Below are positions 7,948-16,302 of a stretch of DNA of 64,000 nt, piece after piece. The DNA comes from Halorussus pelagicus (GTDB taxonomy: Archaea; Halobacteriota; Halobacteria; Halobacteriales; Haladaptataceae), in assembly GCF_004087835.1 (NCBI RefSeq), contig NZ_CP035119.1:248001-312000 (forward strand), read 5' to 3'. Position 1 is the stretch's first letter. Every line of letters starts with the position of its first letter. Below the pieces are notes generated by a model. It saw nothing but the letters and a program-made list of their open reading frames with translations, was not told the DNA's origin and made no database searches. The position numbers were made by a program, and so were the translations under genes.

Positions 7948-8199
7948 ATGCAAATCAGCCGATGCGTCGAAGTCGAGACCGGCCTGCTCTACGGCGAACC
8001 GGTCGAGGTCATCACCGAGTTCGCCGAAGGGCGGGATTCTTCGAGCGGTCGGGCAAGGTCTGACGACGCCGACATCGAGGGGGACGACGCCATCTTCGTC
8101 GGCCACCGCGGCCTCTCGGAGCGCTACGAGGGACTAGTCGGTTCGACCGCGAAGGAAATCGTCGGGCGGGCGACGGTGCCCGTGACGGTCGTTCGGTAG
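7948..8199 (+). pseudogene. Truncated universal stress protein (UspA) relic
   Basis: An 83-residue reading frame whose last 35 residues (DDAIFVGHRGLSERYEG through GRATVPVTVVR) match the C-terminal nucleotide-binding half of UspA proteins. Full-length UspA is about 140 residues. The N-terminal strand and the helix that normally begins such proteins are missing, and the central part (EGRDSSSGRARSDDADIEG) looks filled with unrelated sequence. It may be a decayed gene or a functional half-domain. The ATG at 7948 is the first in frame. Confidence 0.6.
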
Positions 8200-8277
8200 T
8201 GGGGCGCGAATCGGGCGTCGGGCGAATACTTCGCCACCTCCGGTATTCTGATACGCCCCCGGCCCGTCGGGCCGCAC

Positions 8278-9579
8278 ATGGACGTAGAGATAGACCCATC
8301 GACGCTCTCGGGGTCGGCGCGCGCGCCCTCCTCGAAGAGCTACACCCATCGGGCGATTCTGGCCGCGGGCTACTCCGGCGGCGCGCTGGTCTACGACCCC
8401 TTGGTCAGCGCCGACACGAAAGCGACGATGCGCGCCGTGGACGCCTTCGGCGGCGATGTCACGCGAGAGTCCGACCACCTCAACGTGGACGGGTTCGACG
8501 GCCGCCCCGAAGTGCCGGGCGACGTTATCGACTGCGCGAACAGCGGGACGACCATGCGCCTCGTGACCGCGGCCGCCGCCCTCGCGGACGGCGGCACCGT
8601 CCTGACGGGCGATAGCTCCCTGCGCTCGCGGCCCCACGGACCACTGCTCCGGGCCGTCGAGGAATTGGGCGGGAGCGCCAGAAGCACCCGCGGGAACGGG
8701 CAGGCCCCCCTCGTCGTGGACGGACCCATCTCGGGCGGCACGGTTTCGATGCCCGGCGACGTGTCCTCGCAGTTCGTGACCGCCCTGCTGATGGCTGGCG
8801 CGGTGACCGAAGAGGGCGTCGAGGTCGAACTCGAAACCGAACTCAAGTCCGCGCCGTACGTCGATATCACGCTCGAACTGCTGGACGAGTTCGGTATCGA
8901 GGCTGGGAAGCGCCAAGTGGACGGCGGCGGCGTGTATCACGTCGAAGGCGGCCAGTTCTACGAACCGGCGGACGGCGAGTACCACGTCCCCGGCGACTTC
9001 TCGTCTATCTCGTACCTGCTCGCGGTGGGCGCGATTGCGGCCGAAGAGGACGGCGAGGTGCGCGTACGGGGCGCGTACCCGAGCGCACAGGGCGACTCGA
9101 AAATCGTCGGCATCCTCGGGCGGATGGGCGCGGACGTGGATTGGAACCGCGACGACGGCGTGGCGACGGTCGAGCGCTCGGCCCTCTCGGGCGTCGAGGT
9201 GGACGTGGGCGACACGCCCGACCTCCTGCCGACCATCGCGGCGCTCGGCGCGGTCGCCGAGGGCGAGACCCGCATCGTCAACTGCGAACACGTCCGGTAT
9301 AAGGAGACCGACCGCGTGAGCGCGATGGCCGAGGAGTTGGAGAAGTTGGGCGTCGAGACCGAGGAGACCGAGGAGACGCTGACAATTCGGGGCGGCGAGT
9401 CGGAGTTGACCGGCGCGCAACTCGACGGCCGGGGCGACCACCGAATCGTGATGTCGCTGGCCGTCGCGGCGCTGGCGGCCGACGGCCCGACGACGATTTC
9501 GGGCGGCGAACACGTGGACGTATCATTCCCGGACTTTTTCGAGGTGCTGTACGACCTCGGCGCGACCGTGAACCGATGA
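8278..9579 (+). CDS. aroA: 3-phosphoshikimate 1-carboxyvinyltransferase (EPSP synthase)
   Basis: A 433-residue enzyme joining phosphoenolpyruvate to shikimate-3-phosphate. Diagnostic motifs are present: SSKSYTHRA near residue 19 (phosphate-binding Lys and Ser), [17 protein letters not shown] near 84, and [15 protein letters not shown] near 340 (a universal signature of the family), followed by [18 protein letters not shown]. Length and two-domain layout are normal. It starts at [10 protein letters not shown], as haloarchaeal homologues do, and is convergent with the Rsm22-like gene. It works directly before aroC in the pathway. Confidence 0.97.
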   Translation: MDVEIDPSTLSGSARAPSSKSYTHRAILAAGYSGGALVYDPLVSADTKATMRAVDAFGGDVTRESDHLNVDGFDGRPEVPGDVIDCANSGTTMRLVTAAAALADGGTVLTGDSSLRSRPHGPLLRAVEELGGSARSTRGNGQAPLVVDGPISGGTVSMPGDVSSQFVTALLMAGAVTEEGVEVELETELKSAPYVDITLELLDEFGIEAGKRQVDGGGVYHVEGGQFYEPADGEYHVPGDFSSISYLLAVGAIAAEEDGEVRVRGAYPSAQGDSKIVGILGRMGADVDWNRDDGVATVERSALSGVEVDVGDTPDLLPTIAALGAVAEGETRIVNCEHVRYKETDRVSAMAEELEKLGVETEETEETLTIRGGESELTGAQLDGRGDHRIVMSLAVAALAADGPTTISGGEHVDVSFPDFFEVLYDLGATVNR

Positions 9580-9586
9580 CGCCGAC

Positions 9587-10999
9587 TCAGACCGGAATCC
9601 GGTCCACGACGGTGTCCTCGTCCACGACGAGGTTGTACGCGTCGTTGTCGTCGTTCCACAGCACCAACACGTTCTCGAACGAGAGCAGGTCGCCGTAGTC
9701 GGCCGTTTCGAGGTCGGCGTTCATCGCCGTCTCGCGGGTCAGCACCGCGAAGTGGTCCTCAATCTCACTCCCGTCGCCGATTTTGAACAGCGGATTCCGG
9801 TCGCCCTCTGACAGCGAGTGGCTGAGTTTGAGCGCCACGAGGTCGATGCGCCGGGTGACGTGGCGCTCCATGTCGGCCATCTTGGCGACGTGTTCGGTGT
9901 CGAGGTCGAACTCGACCTTCCGGGTGCCGTCGGGGCGCAGAATCGAGTAGGAAAACTGCACGTCCACGTTGACGAACTCGCCCGACGCGCCCGCGGCCTC
10001 GTCCAGTTTGCGCTGGAACCCCGGCACCGCCACGTCGGGTTTCACGTCGAACGACCACCCGCGGTCGGTGGGGAACTCGCCGGGCCAGAGCCGAAGGGTC
10101 GGCGAGAATACCGTCGCGGCGCGCGCCTCGTCGGCGACGGCGCGTTCGACCTGCCGGAGTCCGATGCTGGTTTCGCGGTCGGCGGGTTCGAGCGCCACGA
10201 CAGACCCGTCGTCGGCGAGAAAGTCGAGATAGCGCCGGACGACCGCGGCGGGGTCGTCGAGTTCGTTCAGGACGTTGGCGAACAGCACGAGGTCGTAGGG
10301 GCGGTCGGAAGGCCGGTCGAACTCTTCGGCGGTCTCTCGATGCACCTCGGCGTGGAAATTCCGGTCGGCGTCCGCGAGCAGGTGTTCGAACACGTCGGCG
10401 GCCGCGCTCGGTTCGACCGCGTCGTACTCCACCACGGCGTCCTCGGGCAGGTAGTCTGCGAGTCCCAGCGCCGGACCGCCGACGCCAGCGCCCACGTCGA
10501 GAACTCGGAGTCGGCGGTCCAACAGTCCCTCTTCGGCGAGTTCGTGGACGACGTACTGGACCACGGCGTAGTTGTCCGGCAGGTGGTAGAGAGCGTACCC
10601 GAGCGCCGCGGTCTCGTCGTACTCGACCGGGTTATTCTGGAAATAATCCTCCTTGAGCCGCGCGATGACGTTCCGAAGTCGGTTGCCCGACTCGCCCTCG
10701 TGCCAGTCGGGACCGAAGCGCTCGACCAGCAGGTCTTCGAGCGCCCTCCCGTACTCGGGGGGAAACGCCTCGACGCCGTGGAACGTGGGCGAGACCGGAC
10801 CCTCCTCGACCGGTTCGAAGGTGCGGTCCCCGCGCTCGACTAGTCCGAGCGAGGGGGCTTCCTCGCGGAGAATCTGGCGGACGACGCCGGGGTGCGGTTG
10901 GCTCTCGATGTACTCGGCTATCTCGTCGGCGTCGATGGGTCGGACCTCCCGGAGGTACTTCGCGTTCTCCCGGACCTTCTGTCGTAACTCGTCGTTCAT
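9587..10999 (-). CDS. Rsm22-like (small ribosomal subunit) methyltransferase family protein
   Basis: A 470-residue protein. The N-terminal 150 residues are helical. A SAM-binding Rossmann domain follows, with LRVLDVGAGVGGPALGLADYL as motif I and FANVLNELDDP as the Rsm22-type motif IV region. A C-terminal part has VQFSYSILRP, matching the KFSYL segment of the family. Rsm22 proteins act on or with the small ribosomal subunit. Unusually, no cysteine occurs in the whole protein: the stretch that normally carries the iron-sulfur cysteines (CPH-CP-WCHF) reads SPTLRLWPG...RGWSF. The start at 10999 forms an ATGA overlap with tyrA. Confidence 0.78.
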   Translation of the reverse strand: MNDELRQKVRENAKYLREVRPIDADEIAEYIESQPHPGVVRQILREEAPSLGLVERGDRTFEPVEEGPVSPTFHGVEAFPPEYGRALEDLLVERFGPDWHEGESGNRLRNVIARLKEDYFQNNPVEYDETAALGYALYHLPDNYAVVQYVVHELAEEGLLDRRLRVLDVGAGVGGPALGLADYLPEDAVVEYDAVEPSAAADVFEHLLADADRNFHAEVHRETAEEFDRPSDRPYDLVLFANVLNELDDPAAVVRRYLDFLADDGSVVALEPADRETSIGLRQVERAVADEARAATVFSPTLRLWPGEFPTDRGWSFDVKPDVAVPGFQRKLDEAAGASGEFVNVDVQFSYSILRPDGTRKVEFDLDTEHVAKMADMERHVTRRIDLVALKLSHSLSEGDRNPLFKIGDGSEIEDHFAVLTRETAMNADLETADYGDLLSFENVLVLWNDDNDAYNLVVDEDTVVDRIPV

Positions 11000-11796
11000 C
11001 TGTTTTCTTTCTCCGTGGTCGCGCTCGCGTCCCGAATCGCGTCGCTCGCTTCGCGGTACAGTCGCTCGAACTCCTCGTCGTCGGCATCGGCAATGCACGC
11101 GGCCGCCTCTGCGACTCGGTCCGCGCCGTCGAACGTCGCCTGAATCTCGGCGTAGACCGAGGGCGAGTTGCCGGTGACCTGCTCGGCGACCGCGCTCAGG
11201 TCCTCGAAAATCGGCGTCGTCAGGCCGTCGGGAACGTCCTCGGCCGCGGCGGCGAACGCCAGCACCGCGGCGTGGGTCCCGGCTTGGACCGTCTCCATCG
11301 CCGAATCGTGTTCGCCGGGCGTCGTCTCCACCAGTCGGTTGCCCGCGGCCGCGAGCGCCTCGGAAATTCGGTCGGTGACGGGACCGGACTCGTCGATGAC
11401 GACCGCGACGTTGCCCGGCGCGTTCGACGCCGCGAACAGCGGATGCAGACTCACGCGCTCGCGGTGGGGCGCGGCCTCGCGCATCGCGGCCACGGGGTCG
11501 GCCATCCGACCGGTCACGTCCACGAGCGCGCGCTGGGCCGTCGGCGCGTGGCGCTCGATAGCCGACTCGGCGGCCGACATCGGAACCGCGATACAGACCG
11601 CGTCGAATCGCTCGTCGGTCGAGAGCGAGACCGCGCGGCCGCCGACCGCGTCGGCGGCCGCCCTTGCGACTTCGGTGTCGGTGTCGGCGAACGCTACGTC
11701 CGTCTCGTCGCCCGCGTCGGTCTCCGCGGCGTGCGCCGCTATCGCTCCGCCGAACCACCGGCCCATCTCGCCCGCGCCGACGACGAGGAACTTCAT
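10996..11796 (-). CDS. tyrA: Prephenate dehydrogenase
   Basis: A 266-residue enzyme oxidising prephenate to 4-hydroxyphenylpyruvate for tyrosine. The NAD-binding Rossmann motif is at the N-terminus (VVGAGEMGRWFGGAI), AVPMSAAESAI follows, and LVDVTGRM precedes the conserved HPLF of the active site (SLHPLFAASN). The helical C-terminal domain contains the substrate-side HDSAMETVQAGTHAAVLAF. There is no fused chorismate mutase; that enzyme is encoded at 22395. The gene overlaps the Rsm22-like gene by four bases and would be translated first in that operon. Confidence 0.93.
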   Translation of the reverse strand: MKFLVVGAGEMGRWFGGAIAAHAAETDAGDETDVAFADTDTEVARAAADAVGGRAVSLSTDERFDAVCIAVPMSAAESAIERHAPTAQRALVDVTGRMADPVAAMREAAPHRERVSLHPLFAASNAPGNVAVVIDESGPVTDRISEALAAAGNRLVETTPGEHDSAMETVQAGTHAAVLAFAAAAEDVPDGLTTPIFEDLSAVAEQVTGNSPSVYAEIQATFDGADRVAEAAACIADADDEEFERLYREASDAIRDASATTEKENR

Positions 11797-11975
11797 CGGG
11801 AGTGGCTAGCCGGTCGGGTCTCAAAAGGGGTTCGCTACGGACCGTCGAGCGACCGGCGGTGACGGCGGGCTCCCCCGGCGAACGTCCGAGACCGCAACGA
11901 CAGCGGCTCTCGGAACTGAACCGCATAGTTGGCCCGCGCCGCCCTCGAAACCATCCGGTATTATTAATTGCGGCG

Positions 11976-11984
11976 AGTATTTAT
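11976..11984 (+). promoter_or_regulatory. TATA box for the DUF3592 gene
   Basis: The AT box GTATTTATG sits about 25 bases before the ATG at 12004 and decides that start in a leaderless transcript. Upstream in-frame ATGs at 11968 and 11983 would fall before or inside the box. Confidence 0.6.
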
Positions 11985-12003
11985 GACGCCCTATACGCAA
12001 AAT

Positions 12004-12495
12004 ATGAAAATATCGATAATGGGAAAAAAACCCGACGCTCTCTACGGGGGAGCGTTGCTACTGATAGTTGGGATCGCCGTTGCTGGCTACGGTGGCTACG
12101 ACTACACACAACAGTCCGACGCCATCGAGGAGGCGACCACGGTGGACGCCACGGTCACCGAGACGAGTATAAACCGCGTCGCTGAACGTCGCGGACGCTC
12201 GGGGTTCGAGCCGAAAGTTACCTTCGAGTACGAGTACGAAGGGAAATCCTACACGTCGAAGAATCTCTACCCCGCTCAACTCACCACGAACTACGACGAG
12301 CGGTCCGAAGCTGAATCGGTCTTGGAGGAGTACACGGCGGGCGACACCGTGACCGCGTACGTGAACCCGAACTCGCCGGGGAAGGCGTTCCTCAAGGCCA
12401 AGAAGACGAACGGGCCGCTGAAAATCGCCGCGTTCGGCGGGGTGGTGGGACTCATGGGCTGCGTGTACGTGGTCCGCGGTCTCAGGCGGTCGTAG
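12004..12495 (+). CDS. DUF3592 membrane protein
   Basis: A 163-residue protein with two transmembrane helices flanking a beta-rich extracytoplasmic domain. Helix 1 covers about residues 10-32 (YGGALLLIVGIAVAGYG), helix 2 about 135-155 (IAAFGGVVGLMGCVYVV). The domain between them has DUF3592 features: VDATVTETSI, VTFEYEYEGKSYTSKNLYP, and the terminal YTAGDTVTAYVNPNSPGKAFL. The family is common in bacteria and archaea and has no established biochemical role. It is transcribed alone. Confidence 0.8.
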   Translation: MKISIMGKKPDALYGGALLLIVGIAVAGYGGYDYTQQSDAIEEATTVDATVTETSINRVAERRGRSGFEPKVTFEYEYEGKSYTSKNLYPAQLTTNYDERSEAESVLEEYTAGDTVTAYVNPNSPGKAFLKAKKTNGPLKIAAFGGVVGLMGCVYVVRGLRRS

Positions 12496-12520
12496 CGCGG
12501 ACCGACGACTTTTCTCTCCG

Positions 12521-13075
12521 CTACCGGAGCGAGCGCGCCATCTCCAACTCGCCGAGTCCGCTGTCTATCGGGGCGAACCCGGCCGAGCGGTAGAGGCTGA
12601 CCGCCGGGCGATTCGTCCGCTCGACCGACAGCCAGACACGCTCGACGCCCGCCGACCGGCCACAACCGAGGAGCGTTCGGAGGAGCGCCGTGCCGACGCC
12701 CGCCCCGTGGTAGTCGGGGTGAACGAACAGCGCGAGTTCGTGACCCGGTCCGCCGTCGAGTAAGATGGCGTGGCCGACCGCGACGCCCTCGTGGCGTGCA
12801 ACGACCTCGATGCCCTCCCGGAGCCTGTCGAGCCACTGAGCGCGCCGACGGGGATTCGCGGGTGGGATGCCCTGTGCGCGGTCGGGTGCGTCGAAGGCGT
12901 CGTACATCGCCGCGAGTGAGTCGCGCTCGGAGACCGACTCGTTTCCAAATTCGCCCGCGGAGTCGCCCGCGGCCCGGAACCGAATTACGCGGCCCTCCTC
13001 GTCCGTGAAGTTCCGCGGTGCGTTCGGGAAGTCCGGACGCTCGGCGTCGGATTCGGCGGCGTTGGCGCTCATCAT
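12521..13075 (-). CDS. GNAT family N-acetyltransferase
   Basis: A 184-residue acetyl-CoA-dependent transferase. The core GNAT signature is clear: LALFVHPDYHGAGVGTALLRTLL, with the acetyl-CoA pyrophosphate loop GAGVGTA near residues 124-130. It is followed by VERVWLSVERTNRPAVSLYRSAGF, the typical last strand and helix. An N-terminal stretch of about 60 residues carries sequence outside the minimal fold (VIRFRAAGDSAGEFGNE). The substrate is not predictable. MMSANAAES could start at either of two adjacent ATGs (13075 or 13072). Confidence 0.88.
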   Translation of the reverse strand: MMSANAAESDAERPDFPNAPRNFTDEEGRVIRFRAAGDSAGEFGNESVSERDSLAAMYDAFDAPDRAQGIPPANPRRRAQWLDRLREGIEVVARHEGVAVGHAILLDGGPGHELALFVHPDYHGAGVGTALLRTLLGCGRSAGVERVWLSVERTNRPAVSLYRSAGFAPIDSGLGELEMARSLR

Positions 13076-13289
13076 CCTCCGTCGCGCCCGCGCAGGCCGA
13101 GCGGGTCGGAAAGCGGACCGTCGGTCGGTCCGGCGCGAAGCGAGTTGTACGGGGCCATCGACGTGGGTCGTCGTCCCATTGCGCCCGGACCGAGGACGGG
13201 GCGGCAGTTAAAGATAATGGTCTTTCATGATAAATGTCGTAATATGCCCTTAATTCTCACACCCTGCGCGAAGCACCTCGCGCTCCGCG

Positions 13290-14441
13290 CTACTGGTTCC
13301 ACGGCGCTTTGTCGGGGTCCACGATTCGCCGACGCTCCTCGATGGAATCTATCTTCTCCACGTCCTCGTCGTCGAGTTCCACGTCGAGACTGAGCCAGTT
13401 CTCCCGGAGGTGGTCCTCGCTGGTCGCTTTCGGGATGGCCGTGACCTCCTTCTCGCGGAGCCACGCGAGGCTGACCTGTTGGGGAGTCGCGTCGTGTTTC
13501 TCGGCGACCGCCTGTAACTCGTCTACGTCCGACACGTCGCCGCGAGCGATGGGCGAGTACGCGACCAGTTCCACGTCCACGTCGTCCTGCGCGCAGAACT
13601 GTTGGAGTTCGGTCTGGGGAAGCAGGGGGTGCATCTCGACCTGATTGGCGAAGATGGGTTCTTCGGAGACTTCGACGGCCTCTTCGAGCAGGTCAACTGT
13701 GAAGTTGCTCACGCCGATTTCGCCGATGAGTCCCTCCTCGCGGAGTTCCGCGAAGGCTTCGAGCGTGTCGGTGGTCTCGTACTCGCCGGTCGGCCAGTGG
13801 ACGTACAGTAGGTCCACGAAATCGACGCCGAGCCGTTCGAAGCTATCGGCGGCGCTGGTCAGTACGTGGTCGTAGTCGAGGTTATCCGGACTCACCTTCG
13901 TCGCCAGAAACACGTCATCGCGGTCCACGTCGGAATCAGCGACGGCGTCGCCCACCGCGTCCTCGTTGTCGTACCCCTCGGCCGTATCGATATGCCGGTA
14001 CCCCATCCGGAGGGCCTGCCCGACGGTCTCGACGCACTCGTCGTACGCCTCTATCTGGTAGGTGCCGAGACCGAGCATCGGTATCCCGTGGGTCGTCGGC
14101 GGCGAGAGGGCGGCGACCTCCTCGTCGGTTTCGGCGGTCTCGGGTTCGGCGGATTCGGACTCCGCGGTCTCGGTTTCGGCAGTCTCGGATTCGGCAGATT
14201 CGGACTCAACGGACTCGCCAACCTCGCTCTCGCCGGGAGTCGCGCGCTCCCGAACCTCGCGCGCGGTCTCGCTCAGTCCGCCCTCCTCGCCGGAGATGGC
14301 CTCGGCACCGTCCCCGCGCTGTCTGCCGAGGACGAACCCCATTGCGAAGGCGAGTGCGAAGGGAAGCCCCTTCCGCAAGATACCGCCGTCGTCTCCTGAT
14401 TCTGCGCGTGGCTCGTCGGTCTCGGTTCGCTGTCGAAGCAT
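13290..14441 (-). CDS. Membrane-anchored aldo/keto reductase
   Basis: A 383-residue protein in three parts. A hydrophobic helix (GLPFALAFAMGFVLGRQRG, about residues 24-42) is followed by an acidic low-complexity linker of Ser/Glu/Ala/Thr repeats (about 70-110), then a complete aldo/keto reductase barrel (about 115-383). The catalytic tetrad is visible: Asp and Tyr in HIDTAEGYDNE, Lys in LATKVSPD, His in LLYVHWPTG. NADPH-binding residues lie in AIPKATSEDHL. Ordinary AKRs are about 280 soluble residues without an anchor. The start is ATG 14441 (MLRQRTETDEP); GTG or ATG codons further out give a Cys/His-rich leader that looks spurious. Confidence 0.88.
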   Translation of the reverse strand: MLRQRTETDEPRAESGDDGGILRKGLPFALAFAMGFVLGRQRGDGAEAISGEEGGLSETAREVRERATPGESEVGESVESESAESETAETETAESESAEPETAETDEEVAALSPPTTHGIPMLGLGTYQIEAYDECVETVGQALRMGYRHIDTAEGYDNEDAVGDAVADSDVDRDDVFLATKVSPDNLDYDHVLTSAADSFERLGVDFVDLLYVHWPTGEYETTDTLEAFAELREEGLIGEIGVSNFTVDLLEEAVEVSEEPIFANQVEMHPLLPQTELQQFCAQDDVDVELVAYSPIARGDVSDVDELQAVAEKHDATPQQVSLAWLREKEVTAIPKATSEDHLRENWLSLDVELDDEDVEKIDSIEERRRIVDPDKAPWNQ

Positions 14442-14591
14442 AGTCCGAGTTCGACGGACGCACACTTGCCGGTTGTGGCAGGTCTCTGGGAGAGACAATT
14501 CGCACAATTGGGGAGTGACGTTTCTTGCAGAGGAAGGAAAATCGCTAACTGAAAAGTCGAGTAGAAGCTAGCGTCAGGCTTGAGCAAATCA
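14442..14591. other. Upstream region of the aldo/keto reductase gene
   Basis: This part of the 410-base gap before the ATP-grasp gene holds no convincing gene. It must contain the promoter of the leftward reductase gene. The rest of the gap is repeat element copy 2. Confidence 0.5.
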
Positions 14592-14771
14592 GACCGCAAC
14601 CGCACAGCACCGCGAGAGCCACGTCCTCCCCAACCGCTTGCGGTCCTCACTTCGTTGCGGTCCTCAGCCCTCGCGCGCTGATGGCGCGACACGAGGTCGC
14701 GCCGTCGGACAAACCGCGTCCGACGAGCCTGCGCGAACGTCCGTTCGCGCAGACGCCAGCGCGCGCCGGAA
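14592..14771 (+). repeat. Hairpin-rich dispersed element, copy 2
   Basis: Same layout as the block at 1-176. The core CCTCCCCAACC is at 14625-14635 and a doubled GCGGTCCTC follows. Inverted repeats: H0 14683-14703 (GGCGCGAC/GTCGCGCC), H1 14704-14724 (GTCGGAC/GTCCGAC, with the same AAACCGC loop as copy 1), H2 14729-14752 (perfect 11-bp stems CTGCGCGAACG/CGTTCGCGCAG). The outer hairpin H3 of the other two copies is missing, and H0 is extra. The element ends with GCGCGCGCCGG. Confidence 0.8.
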
Positions 14772-14851
14772 GGAAATCCCAACTCGTCGTAGTCCCCGGA
14801 CGGTGTTGCCGACTCGCACGACTTTTAGCGCGCGAGACGCCAAGCAGGGGT

Positions 14852-16147
14852 ATGGCAACCTTCCGCTCCTTCGAGGGACTCCGCGACGCGCTCGCGGACG
14901 CCGAGTTCGACCGCCCGCCAGCAATCGTCTGCAACGCCCACGTCACCGGCCTGAGCGTGGCGCGCGCGCTGAAGGCCCGCGACGTGCCCGTCATCGCCAT
15001 CGACCGCAACGAGAAGGGCGTCGCGCCCTACTCCGAGACCGTGGACTTCGCCGGGCGGGTCACATACCCGCTGGACGACGAAGAGGGATTCCGCGAGGAC
15101 GTGGAAGCGCTGGCCGCGGAGTTGGACCACGAACCCGTGGCGTTCGGGTGCATGGACGAGTGGGTTCACGCCTTCTCCCGGACGGAACCGGAAGGCGTCG
15201 CGCTCCCGTTCGCCGAGCGCGCGACCATCGACCGCGTGCTGGACAAGGAATCGCTCTACACCGTCGCCGAGGAGTTGGATGTTCCCTACCCCGAGACCTA
15301 CCGCATCGCCGAGACCGACCCCGACGAGACCGGCGGCGAAGAGGGACCTGCCGGAGAGAACAGAGAGAGCGTCCCCGCCGCAGAGGCGGCCGAGCGACTG
15401 GGCTTCCCGCTAGTAATCAAGCCCGCGCTCAAGCGCAAGTTCTCCGAGGCCGTCGGTACGAACGTCATCGAGGTGGCCGACGAAGCAGAACTGGACGACG
15501 TGGTGGCCAACGCCGCCGACGAAGACATCCGCGTGATGGCCCAAGAGAAGGTCCCGGCCGTGCAGGGCGAGGACTGCTCGCTGGCCTCCTACGTCCCCGA
15601 ATCAGGGGACGCCGTCTCGTTCGTCGGGAACGCTCGGGTCCGCTACCCCTTGGGCTACGGCACCTCCTGCGTCGTCCGGCGCGCGACGGGCGAGTCCGCC
15701 CGCGAGGTCGAGGAGAACGCGCTCGCAGTGCTGGACGAGACCGACTACTACGGCATCAGCGAGGCCGAGTTCCTTTACGACGGCGACCGCGAGGAGTACG
15801 TCCTCATCGACGTGAACACCCGGCCGTGGAAGTGGATTTCTCTGCCAGTGCAGGCGGGCGCGAACCTCCCGCTGGCCGCGTACAGCGACGCCGTGGGAGA
15901 GAGCTACGAGGCCGACGAAATCCGGGACGCGAGTTGGGTCTACCTCGCAGACTACATGCAACTGCTCGGGAGCGACGACGCCTTCGCGGACGTACTGAGC
16001 GGAGACGACTGGCTCTCGCTCCTCTCGGGCGACTTCGAGGCGAGCGCGGACCTGACGACCGGCGTGTACCGACCGAGCGACCCCGGACCGGCGTATCAGC
16101 TTCTCAGCACCGAGTTCGGGACGCAGGAATACTACTGCTCCTGCTAG
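14852..16147 (+). CDS. ATP-grasp carboxylate-amine ligase-like protein
   Basis: A 431-residue cytoplasmic enzyme with the three-part ATP-grasp layout. A pre-ATP-grasp Rossmann domain (CNAHVTGLSVARALKARDVPVIAIDRN) comes first. The central domain carries nucleotide-contacting GFPLVIKPALKRKF (Lys of the first lid strand) and VMAQEKVPAVQGEDCS. The metal-binding end is ISEAEFLYD...VLIDVNTRPWKW, whose Glu and Asn bind magnesium. Such enzymes join a carboxylate to an amine or thiol through an acyl phosphate. The substrate is unknown. Translation starts at ATG 14852, straight after the repeat element. The protein ends YYCSC. Confidence 0.85.
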   Translation: MATFRSFEGLRDALADAEFDRPPAIVCNAHVTGLSVARALKARDVPVIAIDRNEKGVAPYSETVDFAGRVTYPLDDEEGFREDVEALAAELDHEPVAFGCMDEWVHAFSRTEPEGVALPFAERATIDRVLDKESLYTVAEELDVPYPETYRIAETDPDETGGEEGPAGENRESVPAAEAAERLGFPLVIKPALKRKFSEAVGTNVIEVADEAELDDVVANAADEDIRVMAQEKVPAVQGEDCSLASYVPESGDAVSFVGNARVRYPLGYGTSCVVRRATGESAREVEENALAVLDETDYYGISEAEFLYDGDREEYVLIDVNTRPWKWISLPVQAGANLPLAAYSDAVGESYEADEIRDASWVYLADYMQLLGSDDAFADVLSGDDWLSLLSGDFEASADLTTGVYRPSDPGPAYQLLSTEFGTQEYYCSC

Positions 16148-16302
16148 GTGACGGTTTCGCCGCGTCTCGTTCGTTCTCTCCGGCTCTCTTTTTCGATTCG
16201 TCGGCGTCTCTCTTCCGACTCCGAGAAACGAGTGTCTCAGTTCTACCACACGTCTCGCCGGTATCCCCGACTTTTCCCTCGGCGAACACCACCGGACGAA
16301 CA

